Positions 27,772 to 34,823 of a stretch of DNA of 64,000 bases are shown piece after piece. The position numbers and the translations under genes were made by a program. The notes beneath the pieces were generated by a model. That model made no database searches, was not told the origin of the DNA, and worked only from the letters and a program-made list of their open reading frames with translations. The DNA is from Streptomyces flavochromogenes (GTDB lineage: Bacteria > Actinomycetota > Actinomycetes > Streptomycetales > Streptomycetaceae): positions 380,889 through 444,888 of the forward strand of contig NZ_JNZO01000018.1 in assembly GCF_000717595.1 (NCBI RefSeq), read 5' to 3'. Each line of letters starts with the position of its first letter. Position 1 is the stretch's first letter.

Positions 27772-28557
27772 TCACAGACCGAAGCGACGCTGGAGGTCGC
27801 CGAGCTGGCCGGGAAGGCGCGGTACCGAGCCTTGCACAGACTGGCCGGAACCGGGCGATCCGTGACCGCCGGGTACACCCGGCTGGGCCGGTGGGCCGCC
27901 GATCGCGCGGTCCGCCATCAGGATCTCCGTCGACTGCAGGAGGACCGTGCCCGCCCCCACGAACTCGAACTGGTGCTCCTCGCCCGAGGTGCCGCCGATG
28001 CCCGTCAGCGCGCGGACGCCGCCCATCACACCCGTCATGTAGCCGTGGTCGTAGTGGTGGCACGGCGACGGGCAGTCCGCCCAGCCGACCAGAGCCTGCG
28101 GGTCCACCCGCATCGGCGGCTCCATGAAGACCACCGGGCCGTTCGAGGCGGCCACGAACTTGCCCGTGCCGATCAGCGTCACGAAGCCCGGCACGATCGA
28201 CTGCTTCAGCGCGAGCGTCGGCTGGTAGGCGAGCAGATTGCCGGAACGGATCGTCAGATTGCCCTCGTCCAGGTCGAACGAGTTCACGTCGAAGGCCCGG
28301 TCCGCCAGCAGCATCTTCCCGCTGCCCTCGGCCACCACCCAGTCGCTCGCGTGCAGCGGCGAGTGGAACGACGTCCGGACCAGACGGTCCAGCCGCCCGT
28401 GCCCGATGCCGTTGAACTCGATCCGCCCGTAGTAGGCGATCATCTTGCCCTTCTGCAGGAACCACTGGGAGCCCTTGAGCTCCACGCAGAAGGTGTACGC
28501 GTTCACGTTGTCGTCCGACGGCAGGGTCATCGGGTCGTGGATCACGGGACCGGTCAC
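27772..28557 (-). CDS. AIM24-family protein (third of three)
   Basis: A 261-residue beta-rich protein of the AIM24/TerD-like tryptophan-RNA-binding-attenuator fold group. It shares KGKMIAYYGRIEFNG and SGNLLAYQPTLAL with its two upstream paralogues but has an insert with Cys and His (DCPSPCHHYDHGYMTGVMGG) and a Gly/Pro-rich tail. The GTG start at 28557 overlaps the stop of the gene upstream (GTGA). No membrane segment or signal. Function in bacteria is not established; the mitochondrial namesake acts in inner-membrane organisation. Confidence 0.85.
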   Translation of the reverse strand: MTGPVIHDPMTLPSDDNVNAYTFCVELKGSQWFLQKGKMIAYYGRIEFNGIGHGRLDRLVRTSFHSPLHASDWVVAEGSGKMLLADRAFDVNSFDLDEGNLTIRSGNLLAYQPTLALKQSIVPGFVTLIGTGKFVAASNGPVVFMEPPMRVDPQALVGWADCPSPCHHYDHGYMTGVMGGVRALTGIGGTSGEEHQFEFVGAGTVLLQSTEILMADRAIGGPPAQPGVPGGHGSPGSGQSVQGSVPRLPGQLGDLQRRFGL

Positions 28558-29204
28558 AGCTTTTCCTCCGAGGCCTGCACGTACACCGCACCACTGCCGC
28601 TCAGCTCCAGCTGGAACGCCTCGCCCGAGCCGCGCCCCACCATGTCGCGCCAGCCGAGCGCGGTGGAGAGCTTGTTCCGTACGTCGCCGTGGTGGGCCAC
28701 GTACGCCTGCGGGTCCACATGGACCGGGCGGCCCGGGGTGATCGGCAGCTCGATGACGCCGCCGTGCGCCATGACGGCCACCGCGCCGTGGCCCTTCAGG
28801 GTGGTGGTGAAGAGGCCCTGGCCGGTCACCTGGCCGCGGACCATGCCCATCACCCCGCCCTGCGAGCCCATGAACATGGTGCCCTGCTCCAGGGTGCCGT
28901 CGAAGGCGAGGAGCCGGTCGGCCTCCACGTACAGGGTGTCGCCGGTCAGTCCGATCACCTGGATGTGGTGACCGCCGTGCCCGAACATCACCGTGCCGTT
29001 GCCCTCGACGGTCATCAGCGGCGTCGCCTCGCCGGCCACCCGGCGGCCGATCATCGACATCACGCCGCCCTGACCGCCCGCCGTGTTCGGCGTGAAAGTG
29101 ACGTCGCCGCGGTACGCGAGCATCGCGCCGCGCTGGCTGAACATCCGCTGTCCGGGGATGACGGTCGCCTCGACCATCTTCGAGTTGATCTCGCGGAACG
29201 GCAT
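28554..29204 (-). CDS. AIM24-family protein (second of three)
   Basis: A 216-residue beta-helix-like protein with the family repeats: QRGAMLAYRGDVTFTPN, VEGNGTVMFGHGGHHIQV, LYVEADRLLAFDGTLEQG and GLFTTTLKGHGAVAVMAHGG. The ATG at 29204 shares one base with the preceding stop (TGATG), and its stop overlaps the next start, so all three AIM24 genes are translationally coupled. It is the shortest complete copy together with its upstream neighbour. Likely cytoplasmic; may form a hetero-oligomer with the others, by inference from tight coupling. Confidence 0.87.
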   Translation of the reverse strand: MPFREINSKMVEATVIPGQRMFSQRGAMLAYRGDVTFTPNTAGGQGGVMSMIGRRVAGEATPLMTVEGNGTVMFGHGGHHIQVIGLTGDTLYVEADRLLAFDGTLEQGTMFMGSQGGVMGMVRGQVTGQGLFTTTLKGHGAVAVMAHGGVIELPITPGRPVHVDPQAYVAHHGDVRNKLSTALGWRDMVGRGSGEAFQLELSGSGAVYVQASEEKL

Positions 29205-29842
29205 CAGACGTCGCCCCCGATCGTGTTCCGCTCGCTCGGCTGGACGTACACGAGGCCGTCCCCCTCGAAGCGGATCTGGAAGGCCTCGCCGCCGCCCTCG
29301 CCCATGAAGGTGCGGAAGGTCACACCGGACTGGAAGTGCTGCTGGAGGTTGCCCTGGTGCGCGATGTACGCGCCGGGGTCGACCTGGAGCGGGTACTGCG
29401 GGGTCACCCGCAGCACCACCGCGGGACCGTCGGACATGATCGCGGCCTGGCCGGTGCCCTCGACGGTCGTGGTGAAGAGGCCGTTGCCGGTGGCCCCGCC
29501 GCGCAGGCCCGTGAAGGTGGTGCCCGTGCGCAGCCCCGCGTCGGTGCAGAGCAGATTGCTCGCCTCGACCCAGAGCTTGTCGCCGTGGAGCGAGACGAGG
29601 TTGATCTCGGAGGCCCGGTCGGCGAACCAGCAGGTCCCCTGGCCGCGTACCTCCATCACCTCCATCTGCTCACCCGTGAGCCGACGGGTGACCATGCCGC
29701 GCAGGCCCTCACCGCCGCCGCTCATCTTCTTGAACGCCATCTGGCCGTCGTAGGCGACCATCGAGCCGTTCTTCGCCTTGACGGCGTCGCCGGTCATGGA
29801 GACGGCGAGCACCTTGCTGCCTTGGAGTCGGAACGTTGCCAC
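29204..29842 (-). CDS. AIM24-family protein (first of three)
   Basis: A 212-residue member of the same family, read from GTG 29842 (VATFRLQGSKVLAVSMTGDA). Similar blocks: KNGSMVAYDGQMAFKK, RGQGTCWFADRASEINLV, LWVEASNLLCTDAGLRTGT and GLFTTTVEGTGQAAIMSDGP. It ends SERNTIGGDV. As the promoter-proximal gene it diverges from a DUF3817 membrane protein gene over about 107 bp. Start choice is moderate: the ribosome site is weak, but an upstream ATG would extend into the promoter region. Confidence 0.86.
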   Translation of the reverse strand: MATFRLQGSKVLAVSMTGDAVKAKNGSMVAYDGQMAFKKMSGGGEGLRGMVTRRLTGEQMEVMEVRGQGTCWFADRASEINLVSLHGDKLWVEASNLLCTDAGLRTGTTFTGLRGGATGNGLFTTTVEGTGQAAIMSDGPAVVLRVTPQYPLQVDPGAYIAHQGNLQQHFQSGVTFRTFMGEGGGEAFQIRFEGDGLVYVQPSERNTIGGDV

Positions 29843-29949
29843 CCGCTGAAGGTACTGGGGACCCGGATAAAGAGACAGCAAAGTCGGCGTGCACAATGGA
29901 CGGGCCCTTGTGCATCCGTTCACAAGATCGAACGAAGGTGACCCCCTCC

Positions 29950-30303
29950 GTGGACATCAAGACCGCTTCCTCCCTCCACCGACTCCGGCTCGTCTCCGCG
30001 CCGGAGGCCGTCTCGTTCCTGCTCCTGCTGGTCTGCTCGGTGCTGAAGCGGACGACGGACTTCAACGCGGTGCCGGTCATGGGCGCGATCCACGGCGTGC
30101 TGTTCGTCCTCTACGTCCTGTTCTGGCTGGACGCCTGGAACCGGACCAAGTGGAGCTTCGGGACCGCCGCCCTCTACTTCGTCCTCTCCGTGCTGCCCCT
30201 GGGCGGCTTCTACGCCGAGCGCAGGCTCAAGCGCGAGGCCGAGAACGCGGTCATCGCCTCCCGCGCCCGCGCCGCGGCCGCCGAAGGCGCGGTGAAGGCG
30301 TGA
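29950..30303 (+). CDS. DUF3817 membrane protein
   Basis: A 117-residue protein with three hydrophobic segments: about 20-36, 47-70 and 75-97. Motifs [19 protein letters not shown] and [14 protein letters not shown] mark the DUF3817 family; the related 110-residue protein at 40919 has the same plan (AHGVLYIIYLVFAFD; IPFAAFFVERKV). GTG 29950 follows GAAGGTG. The stop overlaps the start of the thiamine-binding protein gene by three bases. Function unknown; relatives are integral membrane proteins of actinobacteria. Confidence 0.87.
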   Translation: MDIKTASSLHRLRLVSAPEAVSFLLLLVCSVLKRTTDFNAVPVMGAIHGVLFVLYVLFWLDAWNRTKWSFGTAALYFVLSVLPLGGFYAERRLKREAENAVIASRARAAAAEGAVKA

Positions 30304-30596
30304 TCGTCGCGTTCTCGGTCACCCCGCTGGGCGTGGGGGAGGAGGTCGGCGAGTACGTCGCCGACGCCGTCCGGGTCGTCCGCGAGTCCGGCCTCCCCCA
30401 TCGCACCGACGCGATGTTCACCTCCGTCGAGGGCGACGACTGGGACCAGGTCATGGACGTCGTGAAGCGCGCGGTCGCCGCCGTGGAGGCGCGGGCCCCG
30501 CGCGTCTCGGTGGTCATGAAGGTCGACATCCGTCCCGGTGTCACGGACGGTCTGCACAGCAAGGTCGCCACGGTGGAGCGGTACCTGGAGGGCTGA
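30300..30596 (+). CDS. MTH1187-family thiamine-binding protein
   Basis: A 98-residue alpha/beta protein of the YkoF/MTH1187 fold. [23 protein letters not shown] and [29 protein letters not shown] are typical; the family binds thiamine or its pyrimidine part. GTG at 30300 overlaps the stop of the DUF3817 gene. Role here is unclear; no thiamine genes are adjacent. Followed by a good terminator. Confidence 0.9.
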   Translation: MIVAFSVTPLGVGEEVGEYVADAVRVVRESGLPHRTDAMFTSVEGDDWDQVMDVVKRAVAAVEARAPRVSVVMKVDIRPGVTDGLHSKVATVERYLEG

Positions 30597-30622
30597 GGCC
30601 CCGCCCTCCTCCGTATGCGAGA

Positions 30623-30655
30623 AAGCCCCTGGTCCCGGTTCGGGACCGGGGGCTT
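30623..30655. terminator. Terminator after the thiamine-binding gene
   Basis: AAGCCCCTGGTCCCG and CGGGACCGGGGGCTT pair over 15 positions with a single mismatch and a three-base loop (30623-30655), 27 bp after the stop codon. Clear intrinsic-type hairpin without a T-run. Confidence 0.9.
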
Positions 30656-30676
30656 CGTCGTGCCGGAGGATCCGTC

Positions 30677-30739
30677 TTGAGCGACTGCTCAAAATCGGCT
30701 ACCTTCAGCCCGGGGGCAGTTTTGAGCAGTCGCTCAAAA
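30677..30739 (+). promoter_or_regulatory. Promoter with two TetR-like operators
   Basis: Two palindromes share the arms TTGAGC and GCTCAA with four-base centres: 30677-30692 (centre GACT) and 30722-30737 (centre AGTC, extended to TTTT...AAAA). Their centres are 45 bp apart. The first overlaps a -35-like TTGAGC (30677-30682) that stands 17 bp before a -10-like TACCTT (30700-30705); the second lies between the -10 box and the start of the operon. The last gene of the operon encodes a TetR protein, so autorepression is the natural reading. Confidence 0.8.
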
Positions 30740-30766
30740 CGCCGTACGAGCCGGGAGAGCAACCCC

Positions 30767-31537
30767 ATGGGCCTCTACATCGAGACACAGGTCCGCGCGG
30801 ACCTGGAGACGCTCTGGGAGCGCACGCAGGAACCCGGCCGCCATCAGCGGTGGGACCTGCGGTTCACGGAGATCGCGTACCTCCCGCGTGCCGAGGGCGA
30901 ACCCCGGCACTTCCGGTACGCGACACGCGTCCTGCCCTTCCTGGTCGTCGCCGGCACCGGTGTCTCCGCGGGGGAGCGCCACCGGGCCGGCGGCGACCGG
31001 GTCTCCGCACTCCGGTTCGCCTCGCCGCACCCGCTCTCGCTCCTCGCCGAGGGCAGCGGCTACTGGCGCTACATCCCCACCCCGGACGGCGTCCGCTTCC
31101 TCACCGGCTACGACTACCGGCCGCGCTGGGGCCGTCTCGGCCGCCTCGCCGACCGGCTCGTCTTCCGGCCCCTCATGGGCTGGGCCACCGCCTGGTCCTT
31201 CGACCGGCTGCGGCTCTGGTGCGAGCGGGGCGTCACCCCCGAGCGCGCGCTCGTCCACTGGCTCCTCGAACTCGCCGCCCGCGTCCTCCTCGTGGCCGTG
31301 CCCCCGACGCTCGCCTCGCTGCCGCTCGGGCCGCTCTCGCCCGGCGCCGTGCCGCTCACCGTCCTCGGGCTCGCCCTCGCCACGCTCGTACCGCCCTCGC
31401 CGCGTACGCCCGCCGCCCGGCGCTGTCTGCGCACCCCGCCCGCCCGCACGCGGGAGCCCCGTCTCCTCGCGACCCTGGAGGCGACCGGGGAGCCCGCCCC
31501 GAAGCCCGCACCCGAGCCCGCCCTGGAGCAGTCGTGA
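30767..31537 (+). CDS. SRPBCC-family protein with C-terminal membrane segments
   Basis: A 256-residue protein. The first 150 residues have the START/SRPBCC look (MGLYIETQVRADLETLWERTQ, RWDLRFTEIAYL, GYDYRPRWG). Beyond residue 165 there are hydrophobic segments (about 170-190 and 192-210) and a Pro-rich tail. ATG 30767 has GGGAGAGC upstream. It is the first gene of a three-gene operon with a DUF4166 protein and a TetR regulator; such units may handle a hydrophobic ligand, but the ligand is not visible. Confidence 0.83.
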   Translation: MGLYIETQVRADLETLWERTQEPGRHQRWDLRFTEIAYLPRAEGEPRHFRYATRVLPFLVVAGTGVSAGERHRAGGDRVSALRFASPHPLSLLAEGSGYWRYIPTPDGVRFLTGYDYRPRWGRLGRLADRLVFRPLMGWATAWSFDRLRLWCERGVTPERALVHWLLELAARVLLVAVPPTLASLPLGPLSPGAVPLTVLGLALATLVPPSPRTPAARRCLRTPPARTREPRLLATLEATGEPAPKPAPEPALEQS

Positions 31538-32217
31538 CCTCGATCTTCCGTACGGCCATGGGAGACGCGGCCTTCGAGCGCCTGCACCCCGAGCTCCAGC
31601 GGCGCTTCTCCGTCGGGCTCGCGAGCGGAGAGCTGTGCGTCGGCCGGGGTGTCATGGACCGGATCTGGCACGGCCGGGCCCTGGTGAAGCCGTTCCTCGC
31701 GATCGGCGGGCTGCGGAACATCCTGCTGCCCCGCACCGGCCGCGACGTGCCCTTCACCATCGAGAACGTGCCGTACACGGACTCGTACGGGCGTGAGACC
31801 GTCACCTTCGTCCGGACCTTCGCCCTGCCCGGCGGGCCCCGGCGCTTCGACGCCACCATGGTCCACAGCCCCGAGCGGGACTGCGTCCTCGATTACCTCG
31901 GCACCCACCAGCACCTCGCCAGCGATCTGCACATGTCCGCCGAGCCGGACGGCTCGCTCCTCATCCGCTCCGGCGAACACCGCTTCCGCGAGGGTCCGTT
32001 GGACGTGCGCGTCCCCGAACTGATCGGCGGCCGGGCCGAGGTGCGCGAGTCCTTCGACGAGCGCACCGGCCGCTTCCGCATCAAGGTCCGGGTGGACAAC
32101 AGGTACGTCGGTCCCGTCTTCGGCTACGAGGGTTCGTTCGCGGCCGAGTACATGGACCTACGATCCCGGGGGGTGCGCGCGGGGCTGCGCCCGGTGCGCG
32201 AGGAGGTACGGGCATGA
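31534..32217 (+). CDS. DUF4166 protein
   Basis: A 227-residue protein: FRTAMGDAAFERLHPELQRRF opens the DUF4166 domain, and GRGVMDRIWHGRALVKPFL and the core VPFTIENVPYTDSYGRETVTF follow. It ends with a beta-rich half (FRIKVRVDNRYVGPVFGYEG). GTG 31534 overlaps the SRPBCC stop by four bases. Function unknown in general. The stop overlaps the TetR start (ATGA), so the three genes make one coupled operon. Confidence 0.88.
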   Translation: MTSIFRTAMGDAAFERLHPELQRRFSVGLASGELCVGRGVMDRIWHGRALVKPFLAIGGLRNILLPRTGRDVPFTIENVPYTDSYGRETVTFVRTFALPGGPRRFDATMVHSPERDCVLDYLGTHQHLASDLHMSAEPDGSLLIRSGEHRFREGPLDVRVPELIGGRAEVRESFDERTGRFRIKVRVDNRYVGPVFGYEGSFAAEYMDLRSRGVRAGLRPVREEVRA

Positions 32218-32906
32218 GCGGGGAAGTGAAGGACCGGAGGACGGGGGAGTCCCGGGCGCAGGACGCGCGCAGCCAGGAGACCCGGGAGAAGCTGCTCGCG
32301 GGCGCCCTGCGGACCCTCGTCGAGCAGGGCATCACCAAGGCCTCCGCCCGCGCCATCGCGGCCACCGCGGGTGTGAACCAGGCCCTCGTCTTCTATCACT
32401 TCGGGTCCGTCGACGAACTGCTCGCCGAGGCCTGCCGGCACGGCGCCGAGCAGCGGGTCGCCCGGCACCGCGAGCGGCTCGCCCAGGTCGGCAGCCTCAC
32501 CGAGCTGCTCGCCTTCGGGCGCGAGCTGCACGAGGAGGAGCGGGAGGCCGGTCATGTCGCCTTCCTCGGGCAGCTGCTCGCCGGCGCGCAGGCCCACCCC
32601 CGGCTGGTGCCGGCCACGGCAGCCGGTCTCGACCTGTGGATCACCGAAATCGAGCAGGTGCTCGTCCGGGTCCTGGCGGGGACCCCGCTCGCCGAGTTCA
32701 CCGACCCCGCCGGGCTCGCCCGCGCGGTCGGCGCCTCCTTCGTCGGCCTCGAACTGTACGAGGGCGTCGACCCGGCGGGCGCGGAGGCGGCCTTCGCGGC
32801 CCTGGAGCAGCTGGGTGCCCTGATGGCCGCTGTGGAGGAGCTGAACCCGGTCGCCCGAAAGGCCGTCACGTACACGCTCCGGCGGCAGAGCGGCCGTACG
32901 CGCTAG
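32214..32906 (+). CDS. TetR-family regulator, last gene of its own operon
   Basis: A 230-residue repressor with helix-turn-helix at about 20-70: RSQETREKLLAGALRTLVEQG, SARAIAATAGVNQALVFYHFG. The ligand domain runs to the C-terminus. The start overlaps the DUF4166 stop. It most likely binds the paired TTGAGC-N4-GCTCAA sites upstream of the first gene. Co-expression with the genes it controls makes a negative feedback loop; the inducer may be the hydrophobic substrate of the SRPBCC partner (inference). Confidence 0.92.
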   Translation: MSGEVKDRRTGESRAQDARSQETREKLLAGALRTLVEQGITKASARAIAATAGVNQALVFYHFGSVDELLAEACRHGAEQRVARHRERLAQVGSLTELLAFGRELHEEEREAGHVAFLGQLLAGAQAHPRLVPATAAGLDLWITEIEQVLVRVLAGTPLAEFTDPAGLARAVGASFVGLELYEGVDPAGAEAAFAALEQLGALMAAVEELNPVARKAVTYTLRRQSGRTR

Positions 32907-32996
32907 ACCAACCCACTCGGACTACTCCAGTCGACACACCGAACGTTTGCCCCTTTCGTTGGGGTATCGACCTGTTCGACGACAGCTGGAGGCACC

Positions 32997-34820
32997 GTGC
33001 GGCCGGGAGCCTACGACTACGACACCTACAGCCGACTCGCCGGCCCGCTCACGGAACCGGACCCCGAGACCTACACGGTGCAGTACCGCAGTCTCCTCTC
33101 GAAGGAGCCGCACCGAATACGGGCCGTCCTCCTGATGAGCCTCGCGCCGGTCCTCTCGGCGCTGCTCCTCGCCTACCTCGTCTGGCCCGGCCACCGGACC
33201 GTCCGAGAAGGCGGCGACCGCCTCCTCGTCCACCTCGACACCGTGATGCTCGTGTCGATCGGGCTCATCTGCCTCTTCATGCTGGTGAACGTCACGGCGA
33301 TCGCCCACGCCACCATGGTCGCCCGCGACCCGATACCCGTGTACGCCGAGAAGGGCACCCGCGTCGCCTTCCTCACCACCCACGTCCCGGGCAAGGAGCC
33401 GCTCGCCATGGTCCGCGGCACCCTGGAGGGCGCCACCCGGCTGCGGCACGACGGCCTCCTCGACGTCTGGCTCCTCGACGAGGGCGACTCCGCAGAGGCC
33501 AGGGCGCTCTGCGCCGAACTGGGCGTACACCACTTCACCCGGGCCGGCGTCCCCGAGTGGAACCGCAGGAAGGGGGTCCACAAGGCGAGGACCAAGCACG
33601 GCAACTACAACGCCTGGCTCGCCGTGCACGGCGACGCGTACGACTACTTCGCCTCCGTCGACACCGACCACGTCCCGCTCCCCGACTTCCTGGAGCGGAT
33701 GCTCGGCTACTTCCGGGACCCCGACATCGCCTTCGTCGTCGGACCGCAGGTGTACGGCAACTACACCGACATCGTCACCAAGGCCGCCGAGTCCCAGCAG
33801 TTCCTCTTCCACGCCCTCATCCAGCGCGCCGGGAACCGCTACCACGCGCCCATGTTCGTCGGCACGAACAACGTCGTCCGGATCTCCGCCCTCCAGCAGA
33901 TCGGCGGCCTGTACGACTCGATCACCGAGGACATGGCCACCGGCTTCGAACTGCACCGCAGGAAGAACCCGCGCACCGGCCGCTACTGGCGCTCCGTCTA
34001 CACCCCCGACGTCCTCGCCGTCGGCGAGGGCCCGGCCTCCTGGACGGACTTCTTCGCCCAGCAGCTCCGCTGGTCCCGGGGCACGTACGAGACGATCGTC
34101 AAGCAGTACTGGAAAGCACCCTTCCGCACCCCTCCGGGCCGCTTCCTCAACTACACCCTGATGCTCGTCTACTACCCGATGACCGCGGTCAACTGGCTCC
34201 TCGGCATCCTCAGCGGCGTCCTGTACCTCTGGTTCGGCGCCTCCGGCACCCAGGTCTCCACCTCGGTGTGGCTGATGATCTACAGCGACGCCGTCGCCCT
34301 CCAGATCGGCCTCTACCTCTGGAACCGGCGGCACAACGTCTCGCCCCACGAACCCGAGGGCTCCGGCGGACTCGCCGGCATGGCGATGTCCGCGGTCTCC
34401 GCCCCGATCTACCTCACGTCCCTCGGCTCGGCGATCCTCCGCACCCGCGGCCGTTTCGTCGTCACGCCCAAGGGCGGCGAGGCCAGCCCCGACCGGATCC
34501 TGACCTTCCGTATCCACCTCTTCTGGGCGGTGGTCCTCATCGTCTCGCTCGCCGCCTCCGTCCACTTCGGACACACCCACGTGGCCATGCGCACCTGGGC
34601 ACTCCTCGCCCTGGTCATCGCGCTCGCCCCGATCACCCTCTGGGCGTGCACGGCCCTCGGGAGACGGCGCGCGCGGCGCGTCCGCGCGCTCGCCCGTGCC
34701 CGCGTCCGGGCCCGCGGTCCCGCCGGCGCCCGCGAAGGGGGCGAGGTCGTCACGGCGGCCGCCGCCCCGCCGCCGACCGCGCCCGTCACCCCCGCCCCCA
34801 CGACGACGGGAGGGAACTGA
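32997..34820 (+). CDS. Cellulose-synthase-like family 2 glycosyltransferase (CslA-like)
   Basis: A 607-residue membrane GT2 enzyme that would polymerise and export a beta-linked glycan. Catalytic series complete: Asp161 (LLDEGD), Asp222/Asp224 (SVDTDH), Glu311-Asp312 (ITEDMATG) and Q355xxRW. Membrane segments precede (about 43-63, 83-105) and follow (about 375-400, 405-430, others to 560) the catalytic domain. The C-terminus is Arg/Ala then Pro/Thr-rich. It resembles Streptomyces CslA, which makes the hyphal-tip glycan with GlxA. GTG 32997, GGAGG upstream. glxA-like gene follows by three bases. Confidence 0.92.
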   Translation: MRPGAYDYDTYSRLAGPLTEPDPETYTVQYRSLLSKEPHRIRAVLLMSLAPVLSALLLAYLVWPGHRTVREGGDRLLVHLDTVMLVSIGLICLFMLVNVTAIAHATMVARDPIPVYAEKGTRVAFLTTHVPGKEPLAMVRGTLEGATRLRHDGLLDVWLLDEGDSAEARALCAELGVHHFTRAGVPEWNRRKGVHKARTKHGNYNAWLAVHGDAYDYFASVDTDHVPLPDFLERMLGYFRDPDIAFVVGPQVYGNYTDIVTKAAESQQFLFHALIQRAGNRYHAPMFVGTNNVVRISALQQIGGLYDSITEDMATGFELHRRKNPRTGRYWRSVYTPDVLAVGEGPASWTDFFAQQLRWSRGTYETIVKQYWKAPFRTPPGRFLNYTLMLVYYPMTAVNWLLGILSGVLYLWFGASGTQVSTSVWLMIYSDAVALQIGLYLWNRRHNVSPHEPEGSGGLAGMAMSAVSAPIYLTSLGSAILRTRGRFVVTPKGGEASPDRILTFRIHLFWAVVLIVSLAASVHFGHTHVAMRTWALLALVIALAPITLWACTALGRRRARRVRALARARVRARGPAGAREGGEVVTAAAAPPPTAPVTPAPTTTGGN

Positions 34821-34823
34821 GCC

